Shown: one piece after another, positions 27,324 through 36,208 of the stretch
How the letters are laid out: each line of letters opens with the position of its first letter
How positions within the stretch are numbered: the first letter of the stretch is position 1
Assembly: GCF_000520975.1 (NCBI RefSeq)
Contig: NZ_JACB01000001.1
Coordinates: forward strand, 485,978 to 549,977
Direction of reading: 5' to 3'
DNA from: Aquimarina megaterium XH134
Lineage (GTDB): Bacteria; Bacteroidota; Bacteroidia; Flavobacteriales; Flavobacteriaceae
DNA length: 64,000 nt
Position numbers and translations under genes: made by a program
Notes under the pieces: generated by a model
What the model was told of the DNA's origin: nothing
Database searches by the model: none
What the model saw: the letters and a program-made list of their open reading frames with translations, nothing else

Positions 27324-27824
27324 TTAAAACAGTTCTCCCCAATTCTCCCATACTTTTACAAAAAAGAATATAAGGAATCCTACAGATACGATAAACTTAA
27401 GAAATGTACCAGCCAAAAAACCAATAAAGGAACCAAAAGCAGCCTTTAATGCTTTTGAAGACTCACTACTATCTCTTATAAGTTCACCAATAAAAGCTCC
27501 TGCAAAAGGACCTATTATGATACCAAAAGGCCCCATAAAAATGATCCCAATAATAAGGCCAATAGAACTACCTATCATCCCATATTTGGTACCTCCAAAC
27601 CGTTTTGTACCCAGAGCAGGAACGATATAATCAAGAACCCAAACCACTATAGATATCCCTAAAGTAATTCCTAAAAAAGTCCAGTTTTGTGGGATAGCAT
27701 CTGTAAAATGAATAATCAACAACCCTATCCACGAAGTAAACGGCCCAGGTAATACAGGAAGAAAACTTCCTACCAAACCCAGAAGGCAAAATAAAAATCC
27801 TATGATGATTAACGCTATATCCAT
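27324..27824 (-). CDS. DUF456 family membrane protein
   Basis: 166 aa with four or five membrane helices and the Gly-rich DUF456 pattern (GSFLPVLPGPFTSWIGLL near the N-terminus; GTKRFGGTKYGMIGSSIGLIIGIIF and GPFAGAFIGELI in the middle). Glycine-zipper-like repeats suggest tight helix packing. Function unknown in all members. Convergent with the SIMPL gene. Confidence 0.83.
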   Translation of the reverse strand: MDIALIIIGFLFCLLGLVGSFLPVLPGPFTSWIGLLIIHFTDAIPQNWTFLGITLGISIVVWVLDYIVPALGTKRFGGTKYGMIGSSIGLIIGIIFMGPFGIIIGPFAGAFIGELIRDSSESSKALKAAFGSFIGFLAGTFLKFIVSVGFLIFFFVKVWENWGELF

Positions 27825-27993
27825 ACTCTTTATTTATATGACGAAAATGTTTCTGATTTGTTACGCCAATATCAATTAACAATGCGTTTCATCTATTAAT
27901 GCTTTCATATCTATTTTAATACATTTTTATTTTATTTTTTTGCTCCGGCAAATACAAATAAACCTATAATTGATTTAAAACTACCCCAAAATT

Positions 27994-28446
27994 ATGCGAT
28001 CTTTTTTAGTATTACTTTTTGGATTGATGATATTTTCGGCATCTTTTTCCCAAAATAATCCAATTCTAAAATGCAAAGATTCGACCAATGAACGCATAAG
28101 ACAAAACTGCATTATTACCGTAATACAAGAATTTGTAGATGCCAATTATAATATTGCCGAAATAACACCATATGCAAAACCAGGAACCAACAGAGTGTAC
28201 GTGCGATTTAAAATCGATCAAATTGGTCGAATAGTTGATATCCAGGCAAAGTCATCATCTATGGAGCTAGAATTAGAAGCCATAAAAACCCTACAATCTT
28301 TTCCGTATACAATTCCAAAATCAGAAAAAACCTCCTCAAAAGAGAAAGAAGTTTTTGAAGACGTATATACCTTACCTATTGTATTTGAAGTACAAACAAC
28401 AGAGATCAACTTATCTTCGCAAAAACGAATAACGGGTAACGATTAA
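27994..28446 (+). CDS. Secreted TonB-C-terminal-like protein
   Basis: 150 aa, signal peptide to about SFS-Q (19-20). Residues 55-135 (TNRVYVRFKIDQIGRIVDIQAKSSSMELELEAIKTLQSFPYTIP) have the shape of a TonB C-terminal (energy transducer) domain: strand, GxI.d.., helix with A..L, then a P-rich turn. There is no membrane anchor or Pro-rich linker, so it is not a normal TonB. Such soluble domains are common beside M56/BlaI modules in Bacteroidota, as here. Confidence 0.65.
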   Translation: MRSFLVLLFGLMIFSASFSQNNPILKCKDSTNERIRQNCIITVIQEFVDANYNIAEITPYAKPGTNRVYVRFKIDQIGRIVDIQAKSSSMELELEAIKTLQSFPYTIPKSEKTSSKEKEVFEDVYTLPIVFEVQTTEINLSSQKRITGND

Positions 28447-28490
28447 TTCTGAATCTTAGTTTTTTAACACACATCCTATCTTCATTTTTT

Positions 28491-28556
28491 TAACTAAAAA
28501 ATTAGTTTAAACTAATTTTTTAGTTATATTTGTTTTATAGAACTAAGTTTTTAGTT
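28491..28556. promoter_or_regulatory. Triple BlaI-type operator with embedded promoter
   Basis: Three copies of AACTAA-N4-TTAGTT: 28492-28507, 28510-28525 and 28541-28556. The first two together form a perfect 36-base palindrome (28491-28526). The -7 box TATATTTG (28525-28532) lies between copies 2 and 3, and TTAG at 28502-28505 is 19 bases upstream, in the -33 position. A repressor bound here would cover the promoter of the blaI-M56 pair that starts at 28600. Confidence 0.8.
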
Positions 28557-28599
28557 AAATTATTTTCGCTTTACTGAACCTAAATTTAATAACAAATAG

Positions 28600-28959
28600 A
28601 TGAAACAACTCACAAAAGCAGAAGAAGAAGTAATGCAGTGGTTATGGCAACTAGAAGAAGCTAATGTCGCTTCTATTATTGAGCAAATGCCAGAACCCAA
28701 GCCTGCATACAACACCATTTCTACCATCATAAGAATTCTGGAAAACAAAAAATTTGTTTCTCATCGTAAAAAAGGCAAAGGATATATCTACTTCCCTCTT
28801 GTTAAAAAAGAAGAATATAGCAATCAATCTCTCAACAAGTTGATGAACAATTATTTTAATGGATCTTTTAGAAATATGGTCTCTTTTTTTGTAAAAAAGA
28901 ACGATATGGATATCAAAGATCTCGAACAGATTTTAAAAGAATTAGATAAAGAAAAATAG
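28600..28959 (+). CDS. BlaI/MecI/CopY family repressor
   Basis: 119 aa penicillinase-repressor family protein: winged HTH (LTKAEEEVMQWLWQLEEANVASIIEQMPEPKPAYNTISTIIRILENKKFVSHRKKGKGYIYFPLV) and a C-terminal dimerisation helix. It represses its own operon until cleaved by the partner M56 protease. Three palindromic operators precede it. The M56 gene starts 5 bases after its stop. In Bacteroidota such pairs usually respond to unknown envelope signals, not to beta-lactams. Confidence 0.92.
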   Translation: MKQLTKAEEEVMQWLWQLEEANVASIIEQMPEPKPAYNTISTIIRILENKKFVSHRKKGKGYIYFPLVKKEEYSNQSLNKLMNNYFNGSFRNMVSFFVKKNDMDIKDLEQILKELDKEK

Positions 28960-28964
28960 AAATC

Positions 28965-30734
28965 ATGCTCTACTACCTACTACAAACTGTTATTTTTCAA
29001 GTACTATTTCTAGTGCTTTATGATGTTTTTCATAAAAAGGACACCTTCTTTAACTGGAATAGGTTGTATTTGATTATTACACCGCTTTTATCATTAGTTC
29101 TGCCTTTTGTAAAAATCCAGGCCTTTAGAAATCAAACATCTCAAGTGTATGTTACAAAACTAGAACGGGTTATTACAATTTCTTCTGAAAACTTAGTTGT
29201 TCTTGGCACAACAGGAGCCGATCAAAACTCGACGAATTGGTGGATGGTTATATATTGTACCGGAGCGGGGTTAAGTTTATTGTTACTTATACTAAAGTTT
29301 TATAAACTTAAAGTTTTGAAAACTGTTTCGTTTAAAACTAATTTTAATAGCAAAAAGATTATCACCCTTCCAAATAGCAATCAGGCTTTTTCTTTTTGGA
29401 ATACTATTTATCTGGGAGATACTTTGAGTGAAGCAGAAAAAAAGCAAATCCTAATCCATGAGATTGTACATGTCGAACAGAAACATTCATTAGATCAAGT
29501 ATGGTTCGAACTACTTAAGATTGTACTGTGGTGGAATCCAATAATACACATATACCAATCTAGAATTACCATATTACACGAATATATCGCAGATGCAACT
29601 GTTATTGCAACTATAGATAAAAAAAACTATATCGAACAATTATTAAATGTGACTTTTCAAACACAGAAAATCACATTTGTCAATCAATTTTTTAATCAAT
29701 CATTAATCAAAAAACGAATTCTTATGTTACAAAAATCCAAATCTAAGACTATAGCAAAATTTAAATATCTACTATTGATTCCTATCCTTGCAGGAATACT
29801 TGTTTATACCTCTTGCGCTGAAGAATCAAACCAGTTAACTAACACTGTTGAAAATTCAAAAAGTAATGAAAATTCTGATTCCTCAAATCCATCAATAAGC
29901 CATGAACCTCGATGTCCCAATCTACAATCTTTATACGATAAAAACCTTGACAATTATTTAAAAGTAAGAAACGGAAAAAGTTCTGAAGCTATTCTTGATA
30001 TTATTTCCACCGAAACTTCGGAAAAAATAAGAACTATTCATTTTTTAAAAAATCAAACTTTTTTTGTACGAAATATACCTGAAGGAAAATACACGATCAA
30101 TATCATATATGGTGACAATTATGCTGAAAAAACAGTAGACGGAGTTTGCATAGCATACTTTAAAGATGAAAAAGCAAATGAAATTGGTGATGATATTCTA
30201 GATTTCAATATTCTAAAAACGGAAAAAGGAATAAATATACCATCCTATAATTTATCTATTGATATGACAAAAAAAGAATCAGAATTACCTGATGGGTCTT
30301 CTGAAGAATCAAACACCACTGTTAATGGAGATAATTATGGGCAGGCTGAGCCCAAATGTCCTAATCAAAATTCTTCGTACGACAAAAAACTAGATAATTA
30401 TCTAAGGATTACAACTGGTAATACTGCTGAAGTCATAGTTCAAATTGTTACATTAGATACAGAAAAAAGTATTAGAACAGCTTATATAAAAAGAAATGAA
30501 GTGTATTTTATTAGAAATATACCCGAAAATGAATACAGGCTTATTATCTCATATGGTGACAATTATGCCGAAAAAACAGTAGATGGAGTTTGTATAGCAT
30601 ACTTTAAAGATGAGAAAACAAATGAAATTGGTGAAGATATTCTTGACTTTACAGTTATTAAAACTGATAAAGGTAAGAATGTTCCATCTTATAATATTAC
30701 TCTAGATCTAAATGATAATGATCCTACTCATTAA
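28965..30734 (+). CDS. M56 (BlaR1-like) membrane metalloprotease with duplicated C-terminal domain
   Basis: 589 aa. Membrane helices at about 4-21, 34-50 and 93-112; zinc motif HEIVH (165-169) with downstream HEYIAD (205-210) carrying the third ligand; a fourth helix at 267-283. Instead of a penicillin-binding domain, the outer part (285-589) has two copies of an unknown beta-rich domain, 317-434 and 465-582 (period 148 aa). Within them about 33 residues (381-414 and 529-562) are nearly identical while the rest is diverged. It should cleave the upstream BlaI-type repressor on sensing an unknown signal. Confidence 0.87.
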   Translation: MLYYLLQTVIFQVLFLVLYDVFHKKDTFFNWNRLYLIITPLLSLVLPFVKIQAFRNQTSQVYVTKLERVITISSENLVVLGTTGADQNSTNWWMVIYCTGAGLSLLLLILKFYKLKVLKTVSFKTNFNSKKIITLPNSNQAFSFWNTIYLGDTLSEAEKKQILIHEIVHVEQKHSLDQVWFELLKIVLWWNPIIHIYQSRITILHEYIADATVIATIDKKNYIEQLLNVTFQTQKITFVNQFFNQSLIKKRILMLQKSKSKTIAKFKYLLLIPILAGILVYTSCAEESNQLTNTVENSKSNENSDSSNPSISHEPRCPNLQSLYDKNLDNYLKVRNGKSSEAILDIISTETSEKIRTIHFLKNQTFFVRNIPEGKYTINIIYGDNYAEKTVDGVCIAYFKDEKANEIGDDILDFNILKTEKGINIPSYNLSIDMTKKESELPDGSSEESNTTVNGDNYGQAEPKCPNQNSSYDKKLDNYLRITTGNTAEVIVQIVTLDTEKSIRTAYIKRNEVYFIRNIPENEYRLIISYGDNYAEKTVDGVCIAYFKDEKTNEIGEDILDFTVIKTDKGKNVPSYNITLDLNDNDPTH

Positions 30735-30780
30735 TTTTTAAATATGAAAAGATAAAATCTAATAAAGATCAAGATCAGGT

Positions 30781-30805
30781 AGCCGAAGCACACAACTTCG
30801 GCTTT
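30781..30805 (+). terminator. Short hairpin after the M56 gene
   Basis: AGCCGAAG (30781-30788) and CTTCGGCT (30796-30803) are perfect arms with a 7-base loop; only three T follow, so a weak terminator. Confidence 0.5.
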
Positions 30806-30873
30806 AATAATATCATCATTTCTCTCTCTTAAAAATTTTATGTAGTTTGGCTATCCGAAATAGTCTACGCATA

Positions 30874-31353
30874 ATGAGTGTAAGGAATTGGTATATAGGT
30901 CTATTGGTTTTTACGTTGTTTTCATGTAAAGATTTTGTGCTTAAAAAAGAGCATAAAGACGATATCATAAAAGAAGGATTAGAGAAACTAAATTGGAATG
31001 AGGTAGAACAACCTCCGCTATTTGCAGTTTGTAAACGAAAATCTGAAGAAGAACTAGAACAATGCTTTCAGAATACAATCACACAACATATACATAACGA
31101 TCTTATAAAACATACGATTACTGTAAAAGAAGCTGTTAATGATACCATCTGGGTTCCTTTACTTATAACCAATGAGGGGAAAATCATACTCGAAGATTTT
31201 AATTTACCGCCCGATATAGAAGCGCAAATTCCAGATCTAAAAGACCGTTTAGAAAAAAGTATTCGCTCTCTACCAGAGGTTAAACCTGCTCATACACGTA
31301 GCACACCTGTCACTACACTCTATAAGCTTCCTTTGGTAATACATATCGATTAA
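30874..31353 (+). CDS. Lipoprotein with TonB-C-like domain
   Basis: 159 aa from the ATG at 30874; a TTG nine codons earlier extends the frame, but the later start gives a proper lipoprotein signal (MSVRNWYIGLLVFTLFSC, Cys18). The mature part contains two Cys (AVCKRKSEEELEQCFQ) and a C-terminal TonB-like segment (VPLLITNEGKIILEDFNLP...SIRSLPEVKPA). Same general fold as the secreted protein at 27994, on the other side of the BlaI-M56 pair. Function unknown. Confidence 0.65.
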   Translation: MSVRNWYIGLLVFTLFSCKDFVLKKEHKDDIIKEGLEKLNWNEVEQPPLFAVCKRKSEEELEQCFQNTITQHIHNDLIKHTITVKEAVNDTIWVPLLITNEGKIILEDFNLPPDIEAQIPDLKDRLEKSIRSLPEVKPAHTRSTPVTTLYKLPLVIHID

Positions 31354-31407
31354 AGCTGTACTTATTCTTAATTGCGTAGTTTTGTACTATAAAACATATT
31401 CTTTCTT

Positions 31408-31965
31408 TTGAGTAACGAAAAAATTATACTTGGTATTGATCCCGGAACCACAATTATGGGGTTTGGACTTATTAAAGTTCAAAATAAAAAAATGTCTTTT
31501 CTACAATTAAATGAGCTTCAACTTGGTAAGTATGACGATCATTATATAAAACTAAAACTTATTTTTGAACGTACTATAGAACTTATTGACACCTATCACC
31601 CCGATGAAATCGCAATAGAAGCTCCTTTTTTTGGTAAAAACGTACAATCTATGCTTAAACTAGGGAGAGCCCAGGGAGTAGCCATGGCAGCAGGGCTGAG
31701 TCGCGAAGTACCAATTACCGAGTATTCTCCAAAAAAAATCAAGATGGCAATTACCGGTAATGGTAATGCTACTAAAGAACAGGTTGCAAAAATGTTACAG
31801 AGCCTCTTACAACTCAAAACCTTACCCAAAAACCTGGATTCTACCGATGGTCTGGCCGCAGCAGTATGTCATTTTTATAATATGGGCCGAGCCAACATCG
31901 TTGGCAAAAGCTATACAGGTTGGGCGGCTTTTGTAAAACAGAACGAAAAACGCATAAAAAAATAA
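31408..31965 (+). CDS. ruvC: Crossover junction endodeoxyribonuclease RuvC
   Basis: 185 aa Holliday junction resolvase. Catalytic acids are in place: Asp11 (LGIDPGT), Glu71 (IAIEAPFFGKN), and the Asp144/Asp147 pair (LDSTDGLAAAVCH). It nicks junctions symmetrically with RuvAB. The start is TTG; no ATG lies upstream in frame and the next Met is too deep in the fold. The following gene, hemW, begins within about 60 bases. Confidence 0.93.
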   Translation: MSNEKIILGIDPGTTIMGFGLIKVQNKKMSFLQLNELQLGKYDDHYIKLKLIFERTIELIDTYHPDEIAIEAPFFGKNVQSMLKLGRAQGVAMAAGLSREVPITEYSPKKIKMAITGNGNATKEQVAKMLQSLLQLKTLPKNLDSTDGLAAAVCHFYNMGRANIVGKSYTGWAAFVKQNEKRIKK

Positions 31966-32026
31966 TTACAAATTATGATTTTTGATGATTTCAAATCTAT
32001 AAATCGTAATTCTAAAATCTATCAAT

Positions 32027-33163
32027 ATCAGCGGTATTTATATCCATATTCCTTTCTGTAAGCAAGCTTGCCACTATTGCGATTTTCATTTTTCGACCTC
32101 AATGAAGAAAAAGGATGAAATGATTACTGCCCTATGTAATGAAATTAAACTGCGAAAACCAGAAGTTGACACTAACGAAACGATCAAAACCATATACTTT
32201 GGTGGCGGTACACCAACTGTACTATCAATAGATGAGTTACAGCGTATTATTGATGTGATTTATAAATACTATCGTGTTGCTAATAATGCAGAAATCACAA
32301 TCGAAGCTAACCCCGATGATCTTACCGAAGAAAAAATAAAATTATTGACCAAAAGTAATGTAAATCGCTTGAGCATAGGTATTCAATCGTTCTTTGAAGA
32401 AGATCTCAAAATGATGAATCGTGCTCATAATGCTAAAGAAGCTAAAAAATGCCTCTCTGTGGCGACTCGTTACTTTGATAACATCTCGATAGATTTGATT
32501 TATGGTATCCCAAATATGTCAATAAATCAATGGAAACAAAATATCCAATTAGCATTAGATTTTAAAGTGCCGCATATCTCTTGCTATGCCTTAACAGTAG
32601 AGCCTAACACCGCATTACCAAAATTGATCGAGAAAGGAAAAATTCCTTCGATTGATGATGATTTGGCACAAAAACATTTTGAAATCCTCGTAGCGTCTTT
32701 AGAAAAAGAAGGCTTTGTGCATTATGAATTATCTAATTTTGGTAAACCCGGATATTTTAGTAAAAACAATACTGCTTATTGGCAAGGGAAACGCTATTTG
32801 GGCATTGGACCATCTGCACATTCCTATAACGGAAAACAACGAAGTTGGAACATTAATAACAATGTAAAATATATCAAAGCATTACAACAAAATCAACTAC
32901 CCCGAGAGATTGAAAACTTAACCGTTACCGATACTTACAATGAATATATTATGACAGGATTACGTACCATTTGGGGTGTATCTCTGCAAAGAATAGAAAA
33001 GGATTTAGGAGAAAAATACAAAGAGTACCTCCTTAAACAAGCTCAAAAACATATTGATACTCATCTTTTATGTTTAGATGGCGATACATTATTTGTAACC
33101 AAAAAAGGAAAGTTTTTAAGCGATGGTATTGCAAGTGATCTTTTCTTACTAAATTTAGAGTGA
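32027..33163 (+). CDS. hemW: Radical SAM heme chaperone HemW, non-ATG start
   Basis: 378 aa if initiated at ATC 32027. The first ATG in frame (32102) would delete the radical-SAM cysteines, but the frame stays open upstream to a TAA at 32000 and encodes SGIYIHIPFCKQACHYCDFH, exactly the HemW N-terminus with CxxxCxxC (Cys11, Cys15, Cys18). Only ATC, ATT, GTA and CTA codons precede it; there is no ATG, GTG or TTG. GGGTPTVLS, ANPD and the C-terminal HemW domain (LGIGPSAHSY) are intact. HemW inserts heme into respiratory enzymes. Either a rare AUC/AUU start is used, or a start ATG has been mutated or misread. Confidence 0.85.
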   Translation: MSGIYIHIPFCKQACHYCDFHFSTSMKKKDEMITALCNEIKLRKPEVDTNETIKTIYFGGGTPTVLSIDELQRIIDVIYKYYRVANNAEITIEANPDDLTEEKIKLLTKSNVNRLSIGIQSFFEEDLKMMNRAHNAKEAKKCLSVATRYFDNISIDLIYGIPNMSINQWKQNIQLALDFKVPHISCYALTVEPNTALPKLIEKGKIPSIDDDLAQKHFEILVASLEKEGFVHYELSNFGKPGYFSKNNTAYWQGKRYLGIGPSAHSYNGKQRSWNINNNVKYIKALQQNQLPREIENLTVTDTYNEYIMTGLRTIWGVSLQRIEKDLGEKYKEYLLKQAQKHIDTHLLCLDGDTLFVTKKGKFLSDGIASDLFLLNLE

Positions 33164-33193
33164 TTTTCTCCCTAAAAATAGTTGGAAGAACAT

Positions 33194-33940
33194 ATGATTA
33201 CGACAATAGAACACAATAATCAGTCTTACAAAATTGATCTTTCAAAACCGTTAGATATATCCATTCCTTTAAGAGCATCGCAAGAAAATGTAAATGCCTG
33301 GTATATTGATGCCCCAAGAATTGAGCCTGTAACCGATGGAGAATGGATCGGAAAAGTATCTGAAGGCGCTTCAACCAACTTTAATAATATTTATTTCAAC
33401 CCTCATGGTCATGGTACTCATACCGAGTGTGTTGGCCATATCACTTCCGAATTCTATAATATCAATGATGCATTAAAACACTACTTTTTTATCGCCGAAG
33501 TCATTTCTATCTTACCAGAAAAGCAAGAAGAAGATCATATAATCACCAAAGATCATATTGAAAATGCGATAACTTCTGTACAGCCCGAAGCACTTATCAT
33601 AAGAACGCTTCCAAATACAAAGAATAAATGCGATAAACACTACTCTAATACCAACTGGCCGTATCTTACAGAAGAAGCTGCTACCTATATTAGAAAGTTG
33701 AATATAGAACATCTTCTCATTGATTTGCCGTCGGTAGATAAAGAAAAAGATGATGGAAAATTATTAGCCCACAAGGCCTTCTGGGACTATCCCAAAGCAA
33801 CCCGACATCATGCCACCATCACAGAAATGATTTATGTAGATCCCAAAATCCCAGATGGGCAATATCTTCTTAATCTTCAGATAGCATCTTTTGTAAATGA
33901 TGCCTCACCAAGTAAACCTATCTTGTATAAAATGTTGTGA
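33194..33940 (+). CDS. Cyclase family protein (kynurenine formamidase-like)
   Basis: 248 aa from the ATG at 33194 (a TTG at 33182 would add four residues). The metal motif HGHGTHTE (HxGTHxD/E type) near residue 79 defines the cyclase/KynB fold; a C-terminal ITEMIYVD segment is also typical. KynB hydrolyses N-formylkynurenine; other members act on varied amides and lactones, and no tryptophan-degradation gene adjoins it. Starts 30 bases after hemW and overlaps or abuts the DUF4260 gene, so part of a short operon. Confidence 0.8.
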   Translation: MITTIEHNNQSYKIDLSKPLDISIPLRASQENVNAWYIDAPRIEPVTDGEWIGKVSEGASTNFNNIYFNPHGHGTHTECVGHITSEFYNINDALKHYFFIAEVISILPEKQEEDHIITKDHIENAITSVQPEALIIRTLPNTKNKCDKHYSNTNWPYLTEEAATYIRKLNIEHLLIDLPSVDKEKDDGKLLAHKAFWDYPKATRHHATITEMIYVDPKIPDGQYLLNLQIASFVNDASPSKPILYKML

Positions 33941-33942
33941 AA

Positions 33943-34305
33943 ATGAAAACAACTCTGCAACTTGAAGAAATTGCAATGCTCGGATTAGGAGTATATTTAT
34001 TTGGTTTATTACCCTACTCATGGTGGTTATTTTTAGCTTTATTCCTTATACCCGACATTGGAATGTTAGGATACATTATAAATAATAAAATTGGAGCATT
34101 CACTTATAATATATTTCATCATAAAGGGATAGCAATTTCGATATATGTTATAGGAATATATTTCTCGAACGAATTAATACAACTTTCAGGAATCATTCTT
34201 TTTTCGCACGCTGCTTTCGACAGGGTTCTGGGATATGGTCTAAAATATGAAAAAGGGTTTAAATTCACACATCTGGGCGAAATAGGTAAAAAGGGACTAG
34301 ATTAA
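33943..34305 (+). CDS. DUF4260 family membrane protein
   Basis: 120 aa with three or four membrane helices. Signature stretches of the family: FLIPDIGMLGYIINNKIGAFTYN and HAAFDRVLGYGLKYEKGFKFTHLGEIGK. The ATG at 33943 follows the cyclase stop by 2 bases; a GTG at 33937 would overlap it. Function unknown. Confidence 0.82.
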   Translation: MKTTLQLEEIAMLGLGVYLFGLLPYSWWLFLALFLIPDIGMLGYIINNKIGAFTYNIFHHKGIAISIYVIGIYFSNELIQLSGIILFSHAAFDRVLGYGLKYEKGFKFTHLGEIGKKGLD

Positions 34306-34389
34306 AATTTTTAACTAAAATATAACAATCTCTACAGACAACTTTTTTGATAGCATTTCATCTAGGTAATAGATCAAAGTTCAAAAATC

Positions 34390-34764
34390 ATGAAAACAAT
34401 ACCATTTTCTTCCTTACTGAAATTTTTTAGTGTTCTTTTTTTATGTACTACTTTTTCATTCTCCTGTTCTGGTGATGATAACAAAAAAACAGATTCTAAT
34501 ACCGATTTGGCAAAGCTTAAAATAACGACTAAGCAATGCAAAGAACCGTGGTTACATGCAGAAGGAAATACATTAGAAAATAAAGTGTACAACTACCTAA
34601 AAGACTTAAACATCGAGCTTAAAGATTTCGAAAATATTACTCCAAAAGATATCGCAATGTGCGAAGCCTGCGAGGTTTGTTCTGGCCCTACAATTACTAT
34701 AAAAGTAGGCAAAAATCATGTTGATCGTTTGATTAAAGAAGGGTTTTCTCTAATGGTTAATTAA
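34390..34764 (+). CDS. Small Cys-containing lipoprotein
   Basis: 124 aa, lipoprotein signal with lipobox FSFSC (Cys26). The mature region has four more Cys, including a CEACEVC cluster (about 95-101) just before GPTITIKVGKNH. The cluster could bind metal or form disulfides. I recognise no characterised family, though small flavobacterial lipoproteins of this type are common. Stands between DUF4260 and DUF4230 genes. Confidence 0.65.
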   Translation: MKTIPFSSLLKFFSVLFLCTTFSFSCSGDDNKKTDSNTDLAKLKITTKQCKEPWLHAEGNTLENKVYNYLKDLNIELKDFENITPKDIAMCEACEVCSGPTITIKVGKNHVDRLIKEGFSLMVN

Positions 34765-34812
34765 TATGAACACCTTTATTTTCTTAAACGATATTCTTCA
34801 TATCTTTACGCC

Positions 34813-35430
34813 ATGGAGTTATTGTTTATTGGACTTTTAGGGGGGGCTATTCTAGCCTATTTTATTTTTGCAAGATTTAGTGCCGCAAAAAATAAATCAT
34901 CTGTACAAACACAATCTGTTGTACTTAAAGAAAAAATCAAAAGCGTTTGCAAGTTAGTTACTGTTGAAGGCGATTTTGCTGAAATCTACCATTATGAAAG
35001 CGTAAAAGAAAAGTTTTTCAAATTACTCTCAGGAACCAAAAAAGCATTAATTATTATTGAAGCCAAAGCATATGTAGGATTTGATTTATCCCAAATAGCA
35101 CTAGAGAGTGATACCAAAAATAAACGAATTATCCTTACCCATTTTCCGCAGCCAAAACTCTTAACTATAGAAACCGATTTTAAGTACTATGACAAAAAAG
35201 AAGGTTGGTTAAATCCTTTTACCTCTGGTGACCTTACAGATCTTAACAAAGAAGCTAAGCAATTTATAAAAGATAAAATCCCTCAGAGTGGACTCATGGA
35301 ATCTGCAAAAAAAGAAGCCCTAACAGCTATTTCACTTATGGAAACTCTTGCAGAATCTATTGGATGGACATTGGATTATTCTGCTTTAAAAATCGAAAAC
35401 AATAATAAAGACGCAAAACAGTTAGAATAA
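34813..35430 (+). CDS. DUF4230 family protein
   Basis: 205 aa. One N-terminal membrane helix (2-20), then a domain with the DUF4230 pattern (KSVCKLVTVEGDFAEIYHYESVKE, KALIIIEAKAYVGFDLSQI) and a helical C-terminus. The family is widespread and uncharacterised. The GNAT gene follows after 6 bases, suggesting one operon through 36208. Confidence 0.8.
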   Translation: MELLFIGLLGGAILAYFIFARFSAAKNKSSVQTQSVVLKEKIKSVCKLVTVEGDFAEIYHYESVKEKFFKLLSGTKKALIIIEAKAYVGFDLSQIALESDTKNKRIILTHFPQPKLLTIETDFKYYDKKEGWLNPFTSGDLTDLNKEAKQFIKDKIPQSGLMESAKKEALTAISLMETLAESIGWTLDYSALKIENNNKDAKQLE

Positions 35431-35436
35431 AGAGCA

Positions 35437-35841
35437 ATGAGTATAGTTATTTCTACCGATAAAGAAAAATTAGATATCAACTTTATCCATGAGTTTTTAA
35501 CTCGCTCGTATTGGGCAAAAGGAAGGACTAAAGAACAAATACAAACCACTATCGAACATTCGATGTGTTTCGGGATTTATCTCGATGAAAAACAAATCGG
35601 TTTTACAAGGGTGTTAACCGATTATGTAGTATATGCATACTTAATGGATGTATTTATTATAGAACAACAACAAGGAAATGGATATGCTAAGCAATTAATG
35701 CAAGCTGTTATGGGTCACCCCAAACTACAAACCATTCGAAGATGGATGTTACTTACAAAAGATGCTCATAAATTGTATCAGCAGTTTGGATTTGATAGTA
35801 TAGACAACCCTTCATGGGTGATGGGAAAATTAAATATATAA
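35437..35841 (+). CDS. GNAT family N-acetyltransferase
   Basis: 134 aa. GNAT fold with motif A around VFIIEQQQGNGYAKQLMQAV (Q-x-x-G-x-G/A acetyl-CoA loop) and a C-terminal LTKDAHKLYQQFGF motif B. The N-terminal SYWAKGRTKEQIQTTIEHS is typical of a short cytoplasmic subgroup. Substrate unknown. Confidence 0.87.
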   Translation: MSIVISTDKEKLDINFIHEFLTRSYWAKGRTKEQIQTTIEHSMCFGIYLDEKQIGFTRVLTDYVVYAYLMDVFIIEQQQGNGYAKQLMQAVMGHPKLQTIRRWMLLTKDAHKLYQQFGFDSIDNPSWVMGKLNI

Positions 35842-35851
35842 CCTTTTAAAA

Positions 35852-36208
35852 ATGAACATCGAAGCATTTAGAGAATATTGTTTATCAAAAAAAGGAGTTA
35901 CAGAAGAATTCCCTTTCGATGAAAGCACCTTGGTTTTTAAAGTAATGGGTAAAATGTTTGCTTTAACAGGATTAAATCGAATGCCTTTTAGTGTAAACTT
36001 AAAATGTGATCCTGATCGTGCTATCGAACTTCGCGAATATCACCCAGAAATAACTCCAGGATATCATATGAGTAAAAAACATTGGAATACTGTTAACTTT
36101 TCTGGTAGTTTACCTACTAATATGATACTCGAATTGATCAATCACTCTTATGACTTAGTAGTAAGTGGTCTGACCAAAAAGGTAAAACAAGAATTAGAAA
36201 ATCTTTAA
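35852..36208 (+). CDS. MmcQ/YjbR family protein
   Basis: 118 aa, single-domain MmcQ/YjbR fold: MNIEAFREYCLSKKGVTEEFPFDE at the start, the KMFAL strand, NLKCDPDRAIELRE and GYHMSKKHWNTV. The CyaY-like fold is said to bind DNA, but the function is not established. Last gene of a tight DUF4230-GNAT-MmcQ run. Confidence 0.88.
   Translation: MNIEAFREYCLSKKGVTEEFPFDESTLVFKVMGKMFALTGLNRMPFSVNLKCDPDRAIELREYHPEITPGYHMSKKHWNTVNFSGSLPTNMILELINHSYDLVVSGLTKKVKQELENL

Noticed and set aside
28965..30734. Beta-lactam sensing by the BlaR1-like proteins
   Set aside because: Neither M56 protein has a penicillin-binding domain and no beta-lactamase gene is nearby.
31974..32048. ATG at 31974 as the start of hemW
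   Set aside because: It is in a different frame and stops within 30 codons; using it would need a frameshift.
32102..33163. hemW read from its first ATG
   Set aside because: This start deletes the radical-SAM cysteines that are encoded in the same open frame just upstream.
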